From the NCBI GenBank assembly GCA_028697145.1, contig JAQVFR010000017.1, positions 1 through 62,059 on the forward strand: a DNA stretch of 62,059 nt, given 5' to 3'. Made by a program: the position numbers and the translations under genes. This document shows, piece after piece, positions 7,890-16,590 of this stretch. Every line of letters begins with the position of its first letter. Position 1 is the first letter of the stretch. The notes under the pieces were generated by a model. It ran no database searches, had not been told where the DNA came from, and saw nothing but the letters and a program-made list of their open reading frames with translations. The DNA comes from Actinomycetota bacterium (lineage in GTDB: Bacteria > Actinomycetota > Geothermincolia > Geothermincolales > RBG-13-55-18).

Positions 7890-9026
7890 CTATCCCAGCA
7901 GGTGTCTGGCGATGACCACCCTCTGCACCTGGTTGGTCCCCTCGTATATCTGGGTGATCTTGGCGTCGCGCATCATGCGCTCCAGGGGATACTCGACCAT
8001 GTAGCCGTAACCCCCCAGGACCTGCACCGCGTCCACGGTGACCTTCATGGCCACATCGGAAGCGAAGCACTTGGCCATGGCGGACACGGCCGAGGCCTCG
8101 CGCCCCGCGCTCTCCACCAGGGCGGCCGAATAGAAGACGAGCTGGCGCGCCGCCTCCACCTGAATGGCCATGTCGGCGAGCATGAATTGTATTCCCTGCA
8201 GGCGGGCGATGGGCGCCCCGAACTGCACCCTCTCCTTGGCATAAGCCACGGCGTGCTCCAGCGCCCCGGCGGCGATACCCACGGCCTGCGCCCCGATGGA
8301 GGGACGTGTACGGTCGAGGGTCATCATGGCGATCTTGAATCCCTCGCCCTCCTTGCCGAGGAGGTTTTCCGCCGGCACCTCCATATCCTCGAAGACGAGC
8401 TCACACGTCTGCGACCCCCTGATCCCCATCTTGTGCTCTATCTTGCCGATGCCGAAGCCGGGGAAGTCCTTCTCCACGATGAAGGCGGAGATGCCCTTGA
8501 CCCCCGAGCTCTCGTCGGTCTTGGCGAAGACCGAGTAGGTGTCGGCGATGCCGCCATTGGTGATGAAGCACTTCTGCCCGTTCATCACGTAAACGCCGTT
8601 CTTCTTCACCGCCCGCGTGGTCATGGCCGCGGCGTCGGAGCCCGCGCCGGGCTCGGTGAGGCCGAATGCGCACTGCTTCTCGCCCCGGGCCAGGGGCGGG
8701 ATGTATTTCTTGAGCTGTTCGCCTGTGGCCGCCAGCATGATGGGCTGGGAGCCCAGCTTGCACACCCCGAGGATTAGGCTGGTGTTGGTGCACACCTTGG
8801 CCAGTTCCTCGATGGCGATGCAGATGGTGAGCAGGTCCGCGCCCGCCCCGTCCAGCTCCTCGGGGAAGCACAGGGCCAGGAGGTCGTTGTCGCGCAGGAG
8901 CTCGAACATGTCCCAGGGATATTCCCCGCTGGCGTCGATGTCCATCGCGCGCGGCTCGACTTTCTCCTTGGCGAGCTGGCGTACGGTCTGCTGCAGCATC
9001 TTCTGTTCTTCGGTCAGTTCGTACAT
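7890..9026 (-). CDS. Acyl-CoA dehydrogenase (short-chain type)
   Basis: The protein is 378 residues, the usual length for a FAD-dependent acyl-CoA dehydrogenase catalysing alpha,beta-dehydrogenation of acyl-CoA. Family signatures are present: CAFGLTEPGAGSDAA, the FAD/ETF region GYGYMVEYPLERMMRDAK, and the catalytic base Glu362 in QIYEGTNQVQR, the position used by short-chain and butyryl-CoA enzymes. It is the last gene of an operon with a thiolase and a second dehydrogenase, separated from the thiolase by 123 nt. The chain length of the substrate cannot be read off. Confidence 0.93.
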   Translation of the reverse strand: MYELTEEQKMLQQTVRQLAKEKVEPRAMDIDASGEYPWDMFELLRDNDLLALCFPEELDGAGADLLTICIAIEELAKVCTNTSLILGVCKLGSQPIMLAATGEQLKKYIPPLARGEKQCAFGLTEPGAGSDAAAMTTRAVKKNGVYVMNGQKCFITNGGIADTYSVFAKTDESSGVKGISAFIVEKDFPGFGIGKIEHKMGIRGSQTCELVFEDMEVPAENLLGKEGEGFKIAMMTLDRTRPSIGAQAVGIAAGALEHAVAYAKERVQFGAPIARLQGIQFMLADMAIQVEAARQLVFYSAALVESAGREASAVSAMAKCFASDVAMKVTVDAVQVLGGYGYMVEYPLERMMRDAKITQIYEGTNQVQRVVIARHLLG

Positions 9027-9149
9027 CTTGCCCTCCTAGGACCTCGTTTGGGGGGCAAAGCCCTCCGTTCGAATCTCTTGCTTTACACGGTCATTATCCG
9101 CAAATCCGGACCCGACATTCAAGACCGTGCCATATGCGATTCCCCACCG

Positions 9150-10340
9150 CTAACCTACTTTGATGACCAGGCCGTCCCCCTGGCCGCCGCCGCCGCAGAT
9201 TCCCGCGGCGCCGAAACCGCCGCCCCGGCGGCGCAGCTCGTAGGCCATGGTGGTGATGATGCGGATGCCGCTCACGCCGACGGGATGGCCGAAAGCGATG
9301 GCGCCACCGTTGACGTTTACGTTCTCCATGGTCTGCGGGTCGAGGCCGATCAGCTCGGTCGAGCGCCAGGTCACGCTGGCGAATGCCTCGTTTATCTCCA
9401 CCAGCTCGAGGTCGCTCACCTTCATGTCCGCCTTTTCCAGCGCGTCCAGGATCGAGAGAGCGGGGCAGGGGTGGAGGTCGGCGAACTCCCCGGCGTTCCA
9501 GCCGTAGGATACCACGCTGCACAGCGGCTCCAGTCCCATCTCCTTCGCCTTGTCGGCGCTCATGACCACGGTCGCGCATGCGCCGTCGTTTATCTGCGAG
9601 GCATTGCCCGCGGTGACCGCGCCCTCCTTGTCGAAGGCCGGCTTGAGCTTCGCCAGAGCCTCAACGGTAGTGCCAGGCCTGATCCCCTCGTCCCTGTCGA
9701 AGACGATCGGATCGCCCTTCTTCTGGGGTATCTCCACCGGGACGATCTCCTCGGCGAGGCGTCCCGCCTCCATCGCCTCCGCCGCCCTCTGCTGGCTGCG
9801 GGCCCCGATGAGGTCCATCTGCTCGCGCGTGATGCCGTAATGCTTCGCCCACTTGTCCGAGCCCTTTCCCATGTGCACGTTCTCGAAGGCGTCCCACAGC
9901 CCGTCGTGGATCATACCGTCCACGAGCACTCCGTTGCCCATGCGGTATCCCATGCGGGCTTTGGGGATGAAATAGGGGGCGTTGGTCATGGATTCCTGGC
10001 CGCCCACGATCAGTATCTCCGCCTGGCCCAGCTTGATCATCTGGTCCGCCATCTCCAGGGCGGACATGGAGGAGATGCATACCTTGTTTACGTTGATGCA
10101 CCATTTCTCCTTGGGGATCCCGCCCTTGATGGCAGCCTGGCGCGCCGTTATCTGTCCCTGCCCTCCCGTGATCACCTGTCCCATGATCACGCAGTCGACG
10201 ACGGCGGGGTCTATCCCGGCCCTCTTGATGGCCTCGGCGATGACGATCCCCCCCAGGTCCTGCGCGGTGAAGTCCTTGAGCGCACCTGACAGCCTGCCGA
10301 AAGGTGTCCTCGCTGAGCTTACGACTACGGTTTCCTTCAT
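9150..10340 (-). CDS. Acetyl-CoA C-acyltransferase (thiolase)
   Basis: The protein is 396 residues with the complete thiolase catalytic set: nucleophile Cys88 in NKVCISSMSALEMA, His352 in GGAIAFGHPVGVSG, and Cys382 in GICGGGGQGDG. It cleaves 3-ketoacyl-CoA or condenses two acyl-CoA units. The ribosome site GGAGGAAGAG precedes the ATG. It lies 43 nt after the upstream acyl-CoA dehydrogenase and belongs to the same operon. This intact thiolase contrasts with the cysteine-less homologue at 13799-15022. Confidence 0.94.
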   Translation of the reverse strand: MKETVVVSSARTPFGRLSGALKDFTAQDLGGIVIAEAIKRAGIDPAVVDCVIMGQVITGGQGQITARQAAIKGGIPKEKWCINVNKVCISSMSALEMADQMIKLGQAEILIVGGQESMTNAPYFIPKARMGYRMGNGVLVDGMIHDGLWDAFENVHMGKGSDKWAKHYGITREQMDLIGARSQQRAAEAMEAGRLAEEIVPVEIPQKKGDPIVFDRDEGIRPGTTVEALAKLKPAFDKEGAVTAGNASQINDGACATVVMSADKAKEMGLEPLCSVVSYGWNAGEFADLHPCPALSILDALEKADMKVSDLELVEINEAFASVTWRSTELIGLDPQTMENVNVNGGAIAFGHPVGVSGIRIITTMAYELRRRGGGFGAAGICGGGGQGDGLVIKVG

Positions 10341-10383
10341 CTCTTCCTCCTATTCCCGGCGCCTTTTGCGGCGAATTTGAACC

Positions 10384-11541
10384 CTACCTCAATCCCAGTT
10401 CGCGGGCAATGACCATGCGCTGCACCTCCGAGGTGCCCTCGCCTATCTCCAGGATCTTGGCGTCCCGGAAGAAGCGGGATACGGCGTATTCGTCCATGAA
10501 ACCGTATCCGCCGTGCACCTGCACGGCCTGGGTGGTCGCCCGCATGCACATCTCCGAGGCGAAGAGCTTGGCCATGGCGGCCTCCTTGGTGTGGGGCACG
10601 CCGGCGTCGCGCATGGCCGCGGCCTTGTAAGTGACGTCGCGGGCTATCTCGATCTCGGTGGCCATGTCGGCCAGCTTGAACTGTATGGCCTGGAAAGCCG
10701 CGATGGGCCTGCCGAACTGCTTGCGTTCCCTGGCATAACCGAGGCTCTCCTCGAACGCCCCCTGCGCCGTCCCCACCGCCAGCGCGGCGATGGCGATGCG
10801 GCCTCCGTCCAGGCAGTCGAGGAACTGTTTGAAGCCTTCCCCCCTCTTGCCGATGAGGTTGGATTCCGGGACGCGGCAGTCATCGAAGCTCAGTTCGCGC
10901 GTGTCGGAGGCGTGCCAGCCCATCTTCTTGTACTTGGGAGCGATGTTGTATCCGGGCGTCCCCTTGGGGACGTAGATGTTGGAGATCTCCTTCTTGCCGT
11001 CGGGGCGGGTGTCCGTCACCACGGTGAGGGTAACCACGCCGCTCATCTCCGTCCCGGGGTTGGTGATGAAGCACTTGGTGCCGTTGATGACCCATTCGCC
11101 GCCCGCCAGCTCGGCCCGGGTCTGGGTGTTGCCGGCGTCGGAGCCGGCCTCCGGCTCGGTCAGGCCGAAGGATCCCAGTATCCTGCCCTGGGCCAGGGGG
11201 ACAAGCCATTCCCGCTTCTGCTCCTCCGAACCGTAATAGTAGAAGGGGCTGGTGCCCAGGGAGATGTGCGCCTCCACCGTGATCGCGCACGAGCCGTCCA
11301 CGCGCGCCAGCTCCTCCACGGCGATGGCATAGGCCAGGTAATCGCCTCCGGCGCCCCCGTATTCCTCCGGGAAGGGTATGCCCAGGATGCCCAGTTCCCC
11401 CATCTTCCTGACGATGTCGTACGGGAACTCGCCGGTCTCCCAGAGGTGTTCGACCTGGGGGCGTATTTCCTGCTCGGAGAAATCCCTGACGGTTTTGCGG
11501 AAGAGTTTCTTCTCGTCATCCAGTTCGTACAGCAACCTCAT
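10384..11541 (-). CDS. Acyl-CoA dehydrogenase
   Basis: The protein is 385 residues from ATG 11541; the preceding GTG at 11544 is a possible alternative, with GAGG suitably placed for either. It contains SFGLTEPEAGSDAGN, VHGGYGFMDEYAVSRFFRDA and the catalytic base Glu368 in IGEGTSEVQR. It is a paralogue of the gene at 7890-9026 but only distantly similar, so the pair may act on different substrates or steps. It is the first gene of the three-gene operon behind the promoter at 11640-11668. Confidence 0.93.
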   Translation of the reverse strand: MRLLYELDDEKKLFRKTVRDFSEQEIRPQVEHLWETGEFPYDIVRKMGELGILGIPFPEEYGGAGGDYLAYAIAVEELARVDGSCAITVEAHISLGTSPFYYYGSEEQKREWLVPLAQGRILGSFGLTEPEAGSDAGNTQTRAELAGGEWVINGTKCFITNPGTEMSGVVTLTVVTDTRPDGKKEISNIYVPKGTPGYNIAPKYKKMGWHASDTRELSFDDCRVPESNLIGKRGEGFKQFLDCLDGGRIAIAALAVGTAQGAFEESLGYARERKQFGRPIAAFQAIQFKLADMATEIEIARDVTYKAAAMRDAGVPHTKEAAMAKLFASEMCMRATTQAVQVHGGYGFMDEYAVSRFFRDAKILEIGEGTSEVQRMVIARELGLR

Positions 11542-11639
11542 CACCTGCCTCGTATCTTGCTCCCTGCCCTGCTATGACTCACTGCGCGGTAATTCTCGTG
11601 AAAATCGCTGCGCGGGAGGCGCCGGTGGCTCCCCATGGG

Positions 11640-11668
11640 ATTATATAGGAAATCCAGGTCGCATCCAA
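11640..11668 (-). promoter_or_regulatory. Sigma-A-type promoter of the acyl-CoA dehydrogenase/thiolase operon
   Basis: On the minus strand, -35 TTGGAT (11668-11663) and a perfect -10 TATAAT (11645-11640) are 17 bp apart, giving a leader of about 90 nt before the dehydrogenase start at 11541. It begins just past the stop of the methyltransferase gene, so that gene is a separate unit. Confidence 0.75.
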
Positions 11669-11679
11669 ACCCGTGCGCG

Positions 11680-13134
11680 CTATTCCCACCATGCCCCCCG
11701 GCAGGCCACGCCGAGCAGGCGGTCGTCGTCACCCAGTCCCTTCTCGGCCGGCCTGAAATATCCCCGTATCACACGTATGGTGACGGGGACGGGCCGGCGC
11801 GCTGCTAGCGGGGGGACATGCAGGTTGTATCTCGTCCATCCCCCGTGGTCGATAATCAACCTCCCCGCCGTCGCCCCTCCGATACTGACTTCCAACTCCG
11901 CAGGCCTCGACCGTGGAGTGGGATGAAAGGTAGCCAGCTCCATTGCCAGCCTTGCTCCCGGGGGCGGTGGAGGCATGAGGAACCGGGAACGGGGAGCCGC
12001 CCAGCGCATGGGCGTTTCACCGCCCTCGGGCGCATACCAGCCAGGCCCCCAATTGGCGTCCACGGCGGCCAGGGCCCGCTCCTCCACCGCGCTCACTCCC
12101 ATCCTGGCCTTGAGGTAATCCGCCGGGCTGGCGGGTGCCGGGCGCATGGGCCAGCCCGACTTGAGGTCGCGCGCCCTCCTCGAGACAAGGCGCGGAAATG
12201 CGAGGGCGAGGATCCGCGAGTAAGCCGCCGCGGCCCTTATATATTCAATCGACCATCCCGCGCCAGGGCCGGCAGCACGGCAGGCCCTGAAGTGCAGGGA
12301 AGCGTCGCCGCCAACGCGGATGCTCGACAGCGCAAGCCCCGAGTCCCTCAGGAGGCGTCGCAGGCCATGCAGGGTGAACGCCCCTTCGTGTGCACCCCTC
12401 CTCTCCTCCTCCGGGGTCTCCCGCCACGGCACGCAAAGGGGTTCGTTAGCCGCCAGCAGCACTCCACCCGGCTTGAGAACCCTGGCGACCTCCGCGAAAA
12501 GGCGCCCGAAGTCGCTGGAATGGTGCAGTGTGGCCGTGGCCACGACGAAATCAAAAGATGCCGGCTTGAAGGGCAGCTGGTGCATATCGCAGATGATCCT
12601 CTCGAAAAACGTGCTCCCGTCGAGGAAAGCCTCGGCGCAGCCCAGCCCGACGTCCTCGTCGTCCAGGATATCCGTGGCAACCACTTCCGCACCCTGGCGG
12701 GCGAGGTGTGCCGAGAGCCAGCATCTTCCCGCGCCCAGCTCCAGCACGCGCCTGCCGCGCCAGTCCTCGCCGGCGCAGAGGGAGAAAACGGCGCGGCCGT
12801 GCCGCCGCCACGTCTCCACGTCCTCGCTTGGACCGTCCCGATCCTCCAGCATGGGCAGGGCTCGCAACCACTCGCGGGCGCGCAGCCTCTCCTCCTCGCG
12901 GGAAGCCGGGTCAGGCCGCATCGAAGCCCACGCCGCCCTCTCCCGTGCCACATCGGGCGACGGCTCGTAAATAAGGTCCAGCACCCCTTCTCTCAGGGCA
13001 TACTCTGACACGCACAGGACGCAGGAAAGCGTCCCTTCCCTGATTTCCTCTCCCTCCTCGTCAATTCCGGCAGTCGCCAGTCCCCCCTCCCTGCAGGAGG
13101 GGCAGACAACAATGGGGAGCAGGTGTCTTTTCAA
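11680..13134 (-). CDS. SAM-dependent methyltransferase with N-terminal zinc ribbon
   Basis: The protein is 484 residues. An N-terminal Trm112-like zinc ribbon (Cys11, Cys14, Cys38, Cys41) precedes a class I methyltransferase domain with SAM motif VLELGAGRCWLS (about 130-141), the acidic end of strand 2 (ATDI) and a post-motif VARVLKPGGVLLAANEP. About 190 further residues follow, ending in a beta-rich segment of unknown function. The start is TTG with GGAGG 6 nt upstream, a strong site. The substrate is unknown; similar architectures occur with glycan or lipid methyltransferases, but nothing here proves that. Confidence 0.8.
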   Translation of the reverse strand: MKRHLLPIVVCPSCREGGLATAGIDEEGEEIREGTLSCVLCVSEYALREGVLDLIYEPSPDVARERAAWASMRPDPASREEERLRAREWLRALPMLEDRDGPSEDVETWRRHGRAVFSLCAGEDWRGRRVLELGAGRCWLSAHLARQGAEVVATDILDDEDVGLGCAEAFLDGSTFFERIICDMHQLPFKPASFDFVVATATLHHSSDFGRLFAEVARVLKPGGVLLAANEPLCVPWRETPEEERRGAHEGAFTLHGLRRLLRDSGLALSSIRVGGDASLHFRACRAAGPGAGWSIEYIRAAAAYSRILALAFPRLVSRRARDLKSGWPMRPAPASPADYLKARMGVSAVEERALAAVDANWGPGWYAPEGGETPMRWAAPRSRFLMPPPPPGARLAMELATFHPTPRSRPAELEVSIGGATAGRLIIDHGGWTRYNLHVPPLAARRPVPVTIRVIRGYFRPAEKGLGDDDRLLGVACRGAWWE

Positions 13135-13198
13135 CGCAAGCCTCCAGCCCCTGGATACCCGGCATCAGCCCGGCCTCGCCTTACCTGATGGCGGCAAG

Positions 13199-13223
13199 AG
13201 AGGGGAGGCGGCGCCTCCCCTCT
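13199..13223 (-). terminator. Hairpin terminator after the DUF35 gene
   Basis: An 11-bp perfect stem AGAGGGGAGGC/GCCTCCCCTCT with a 3-nt loop lies 43 nt past the stop of the minus-strand gene at 13267. The U-tract is weak (TCTCTTG), so efficiency is uncertain. Confidence 0.55.
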
Positions 13224-13266
13224 ACGTCTTCGCATCGTCACCGCATCGCAGCGGTGAAATATCACC

Positions 13267-13797
13267 TTATGCCGGCTCGAAGTGCATTAGCAGCATGGGG
13301 TGATCGACTTTTTCGTCGGTGTAGGCCACCTTGACCTTCATCCCCATCTTGATGGCATCCACCGAATCGCCGTAATTCTTCAACTGGTGTGTAAAAAGGG
13401 TGTCGGCGCCATCCAGCTTGACCATGGCCAGCACGTAGGGTATCTCGACTTTCATGAAGGCGGGCACGAAGTTGGAGACCGAGTAACTCTCCAGCGTGCC
13501 CGTTCCCGGCAGTTCCTTCCACCGCGTGATGCTCATGCAGTCGGGACACAGGGGACGCGGGATCCCCCATACCTTGCCGCAGTTCTTGCACTCGGTGGTG
13601 ACGAACTTCTTGTTCGCCAGCTCGATGAAGAACTTGGAGTACTTGCCCAGGATGTGCTTGTAGGTGAAGTCCATCTTCCACTCTATGCGCATGATCTCGC
13701 GGAAATCGGCCCAGGGATCGCCGTCGGGATGGTCGAAGGCCATGGGATCTTCCGCGGTGAAGACTTCCATGAGGTTCTTGATCTGATCGAGTCCCAT
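13267..13797 (-). CDS. DUF35 zinc-ribbon/OB-fold protein, partner of thiolase-like enzyme
   Basis: The protein is 176 residues. A rubredoxin-like zinc ribbon (Cys70, Cys73, Cys84, Cys87) is followed by an OB-fold with the DUF35 hallmark GTLESYSVSNFVP and YVLAMVKLDGADTLFTHQL. DUF35 proteins bind thiolase-superfamily enzymes, for example ChsH2 with the aldolase Ltp2 and the archaeal thiolase/HMG-CoA synthase complex. It starts one base after the stop of the thiolase-like gene, with GAGGAGGG upstream, which strongly suggests a complex. An ATG 33 nt upstream lies inside the thiolase frame and is less likely. Confidence 0.88.
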   Translation of the reverse strand: MGLDQIKNLMEVFTAEDPMAFDHPDGDPWADFREIMRIEWKMDFTYKHILGKYSKFFIELANKKFVTTECKNCGKVWGIPRPLCPDCMSITRWKELPGTGTLESYSVSNFVPAFMKVEIPYVLAMVKLDGADTLFTHQLKNYGDSVDAIKMGMKVKVAYTDEKVDHPMLLMHFEPA

Positions 13798-13798
13798 G

Positions 13799-15022
13799 CT
13801 AATCCCTCCTCTCGAAGATGTTGATGGCACAGAAGGTGCCGGTGCCGCCGTGTGAGTCCATGCCGCCGCGCTTGGCGTTGAGCTCCACCTGGCGCTTGGG
13901 GTGGGCCTCCTGGCGCAGCTGGCGCAGCACCTCGACGCCCTGGGCGATGCCGGTGGCTCCCACCGGGTGCCCGAAGCCGATGAGCCCTCCCGAGGTGTTG
14001 GTGGGGAGCTCGCCGCCGATGTCGAAGACGCCCTTCTCCATGAGCTTGCCGCTCTCCCCCGGCTTGCAGAAGCCCAGGTCCTCGTAGGAGACCAGCTCCA
14101 CGCCGGTGTAGGCGTCGTGCACCTCGAAGCAGTCCAGGTCCTTGAGCGGGTCCTTGACCCCTGCCATCTTGTATGCCATCTCGGCGCCCACCTGCTTGCC
14201 GCGGAAGTGGAGTATGCCCGGATCGGGGTAGGGGCGGTCGGCCAGGCGCATGAAATCGGTGCCGCAGCCCGTGCCGGTAAGTTCGATGGTGGGCTTCTTC
14301 TCCCAGTTGGCGCTGTGCTTCTTCGCCCATTCCTCGGTGGCGAAGATAAGGGAAGCGGCGCCGTCCGAGAGCAGGCAGTTGTCCAGCAGCTTGTAGGGGT
14401 AGGTGATCATCCTGGAATTCATGACGTCGTCCACGCTGATGTCCATGGGGTAGTGGGCCTTGGGGTTATACATGGCGTTGCGGTGGTTCTTCACGCTGAT
14501 CAGCGCGAACTGTTCTTCCTTGGTGCCGTATTTCTCCATGTGGGCGACCATCATGAGAGCGTAGTAGGCGATGTAAAAGCCCGCTACCTGGACTTCCCAG
14601 TCGGTATCGGAGGCGAGGGCGATGAACTGCTGTGCCACGTCAGAGGGGACCTGCCTTCCCATGTTCTCCGATCCGAAGATGATCATGGAGTCGCAGAGAC
14701 CCGCCTTGATGTAGGCGTAGGCGTTGCGGATGGCCAGGCCGCCGGTGCCGCCGCCGCCCTCCACGCGCACGTTGGGCTTGGGGCACATCCCGATGTTGTC
14801 GTGGAAGATGGCTCCCGCCTTGAGCTGCTTGTCGAAATGGTCGCTGAAGTAGCTGGTGGTTGAGTGCTCGATGTCCTCGATCCTCGTCCCCGAGTCCTCG
14901 AGCGCCTCCAGCACCGCTTCGTTGATCCAGTCGCGCATGCTTCCGTCCACGCGCTCCGCGGCGAACTTGGAAACGCCTCCACCGAGCACATATACCCTCC
15001 GCTGCTTGTCCAATACTTCCAT
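13799..15022 (-). CDS. Thiolase-superfamily (SCP2-type) enzyme lacking the nucleophilic Cys
   Basis: The protein is 407 residues with an SCP2/lipid-transfer-type thiolase fold. Where active thiolases read RVE-x-x-C-A-S-G-G, this protein reads RVEGGGGTGG (residues 86-95), so the catalytic cysteine is Gly91. The general-base region LIGFGHPVGATG is intact, and the usual NEAF/HDCF motif is EVHDAYTGVE. Loss of the cysteine is incompatible with the normal acyl-enzyme mechanism. Ltp2, a steroid side-chain retro-aldolase that needs a DUF35 partner, is a known thiolase-fold enzyme with a repurposed active site. A similar aldol-type role here is inferred. Confidence 0.85.
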   Translation of the reverse strand: MEVLDKQRRVYVLGGGVSKFAAERVDGSMRDWINEAVLEALEDSGTRIEDIEHSTTSYFSDHFDKQLKAGAIFHDNIGMCPKPNVRVEGGGGTGGLAIRNAYAYIKAGLCDSMIIFGSENMGRQVPSDVAQQFIALASDTDWEVQVAGFYIAYYALMMVAHMEKYGTKEEQFALISVKNHRNAMYNPKAHYPMDISVDDVMNSRMITYPYKLLDNCLLSDGAASLIFATEEWAKKHSANWEKKPTIELTGTGCGTDFMRLADRPYPDPGILHFRGKQVGAEMAYKMAGVKDPLKDLDCFEVHDAYTGVELVSYEDLGFCKPGESGKLMEKGVFDIGGELPTNTSGGLIGFGHPVGATGIAQGVEVLRQLRQEAHPKRQVELNAKRGGMDSHGGTGTFCAINIFERRD

Positions 15023-15061
15023 ACGTCTCCCTCCTCTGCTCTTTCTGCGAATCTGCTCCGT

Positions 15062-15556
15062 CTAAGTGGCCATGTGTGGTTTCGCGAAATTGAAGTATGC
15101 CCTGGCCATCTCCCTCAGGGCGCCCTCGTTATCCTCGGGAAGTTCCTTGATGACCTTGGCGGGCACCCCGGCCACCATGGACCGCGCCGGGATCTTCATG
15201 CCCTGCGGTACCACCGCGCCCGCGGCGACGACGCTGCCGTGGCCGACGACCGTCTCGTCCAGCACGACCGAGTTCATGCCTATCACGCAGTTGTCCTCTA
15301 TGGTCGCCCCGTGCAGGATCGCCCCGTGCCCGCAGGTCACGTAGTTGCCGACGTGCACGGGACCGTGCAGGACGCAACAGTCCTGGATGCTCGAGAACTC
15401 CCCCACCACGATCTCGCCGCGGTCCGCCCGCAGGACGGCGTTATACCAGATGCTGGCGTTGGCGCCCACGCGCACATCCCCGATGAGCTGCGAACCCTCC
15501 GCCAGAAATGCCTCCGGCGAGATTCGTGGTGATTTGTCATGGTAGGGGACTAACAT
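15062..15556 (-). CDS. Gamma-class carbonic anhydrase family protein
   Basis: The protein is 164 residues with left-handed beta-helix hexapeptide repeats. Candidate metal ligands are His64 (CCVLHG), His77 and His82 (GHGAILHG), the last two spaced five residues apart as in Cam-type enzymes. Gamma carbonic anhydrases hydrate CO2, but many homologues (YrdA, PaaY) have weak activity or act as CoA thioesterases; PaaY belongs to a CoA pathway, which suits this context. It lies 40 nt before the thiolase-like gene and probably starts that operon. Confidence 0.87.
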   Translation of the reverse strand: MLVPYHDKSPRISPEAFLAEGSQLIGDVRVGANASIWYNAVLRADRGEIVVGEFSSIQDCCVLHGPVHVGNYVTCGHGAILHGATIEDNCVIGMNSVVLDETVVGHGSVVAAGAVVPQGMKIPARSMVAGVPAKVIKELPEDNEGALREMARAYFNFAKPHMAT

Positions 15557-15854
15557 CTCGCTTCGACCTCCCTTTTGTTCACGCCAAGACCTGCCCGCGC
15601 TGAAGCGCTATCGGACATCAACACATCAAAAAACGACATATTGCCGGAAAACGTCAACATATTATAACACCGTTCAAAGCGCTTATAACAGTTACTGCGC
15701 CGTTTCGGGTCATACGCCGCGATGCCAGGCATTTCTCAAGTGAAGACCGAACCGGGACGATAAGATTACACGGAATCGAATTCCGCCCGTAGCGTGCATC
15801 ATCCTGGTGGCAACGCTTGTTATCTGGAGAAACGTCGGTGAGAGAGGAGGGGCG
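15557..15854. promoter_or_regulatory. AT-rich divergent promoter region
   Basis: This gene-free gap separates two divergent genes. On the plus strand -35 TTGCCG (15641-15646) and -10 TATAAC (15663-15668) are 16 bp apart, aimed at the zinc-ribbon gene. A TATAAT on the minus strand overlaps it (15666-15661), but I see no good matching -35. Nothing else recognisable was found. Confidence 0.5.
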
Positions 15855-16589
15855 GTGCCTGCGAGATTATATTGTCCCCAGTGCCTCAGTTTTGGAGATC
15901 CCCAGGCCGAATTCTGCACTTCCTGCGGCACGAAGCTTATCCCCCTGATGCGCGTGGTCATCATGCCCTTCGTGGAAAGCGGCCAGGAGCCCGATTCGCC
16001 CGGGGAGCACAGGGGCCTGGTGGAGAGAGAGGGCGAGCTGCAGCCCTCCCAGGCGATCGGCTGCCAGATGTACATGACCAGCGACCTCGAGGCCGCCCGC
16101 CTCATCGTCAGCCACAAGGAGACGTATTTCGCCGAGGCGGAACGCATGCTGCCGAATATGGTGAAGGGCTTCCTTGACCCCCTCGGTTTTTACGATATTC
16201 CCGATCCGGGCGAGGTGGACCTCGTGACGGTGAAGGCCGCCAACATGCCGACGGAACTGTTCGTCCTCATCCAGGACCAGTACGACCCCGAGTACCTCTT
16301 CCTCCCAGAGATCGAATATTTCTTCTTCCGCTATCCGCGCCTCCACACCTCGGGCAGAGGAGACGACAGCGGGTTCGGATACGCGCAGATAAGCGCCTTT
16401 CTACTGGACAACCGCGAGAACCGCATAGTAAGCCGCGGCCATGGCGCCGGCCTGGAGACCCACGACGTGAGCGGCGATATCATGGACGAGAACTACTCGA
16501 TCCCCCTCGAAAGCCAGCTGGAGATCATGCGCATAGCCAGCGCGCAAGCGGTGGAGGGCCTGCTCAAATCGATGAAGATGGCCAGGTAG
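15855..16589 (+). CDS. Hypothetical protein with N-terminal zinc ribbon
   Basis: The protein is 244 residues from a GTG start with GAGGAGG 4 nt upstream. A zinc ribbon (Cys7, Cys10, Cys21, Cys24; CPQC...CTSC) opens the protein. The rest is soluble with no transmembrane segment, rich in acidic residues, and contains a central block (LPEIEYFFFRYPRLHTS) that I do not recognise. It converges on the helicase gene with one base between stops. No function can be assigned. Confidence 0.75.
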   Translation: MPARLYCPQCLSFGDPQAEFCTSCGTKLIPLMRVVIMPFVESGQEPDSPGEHRGLVEREGELQPSQAIGCQMYMTSDLEAARLIVSHKETYFAEAERMLPNMVKGFLDPLGFYDIPDPGEVDLVTVKAANMPTELFVLIQDQYDPEYLFLPEIEYFFFRYPRLHTSGRGDDSGFGYAQISAFLLDNRENRIVSRGHGAGLETHDVSGDIMDENYSIPLESQLEIMRIASAQAVEGLLKSMKMAR

Positions 16590-16590
16590 G

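Noticed and set aside
9050-9075. tRNA T-loop-like GTTCGAATC next to a small hairpin
   Set aside because: No acceptor, D or anticodon arms can be built around it; it lies in the leader of an acyl-CoA dehydrogenase.
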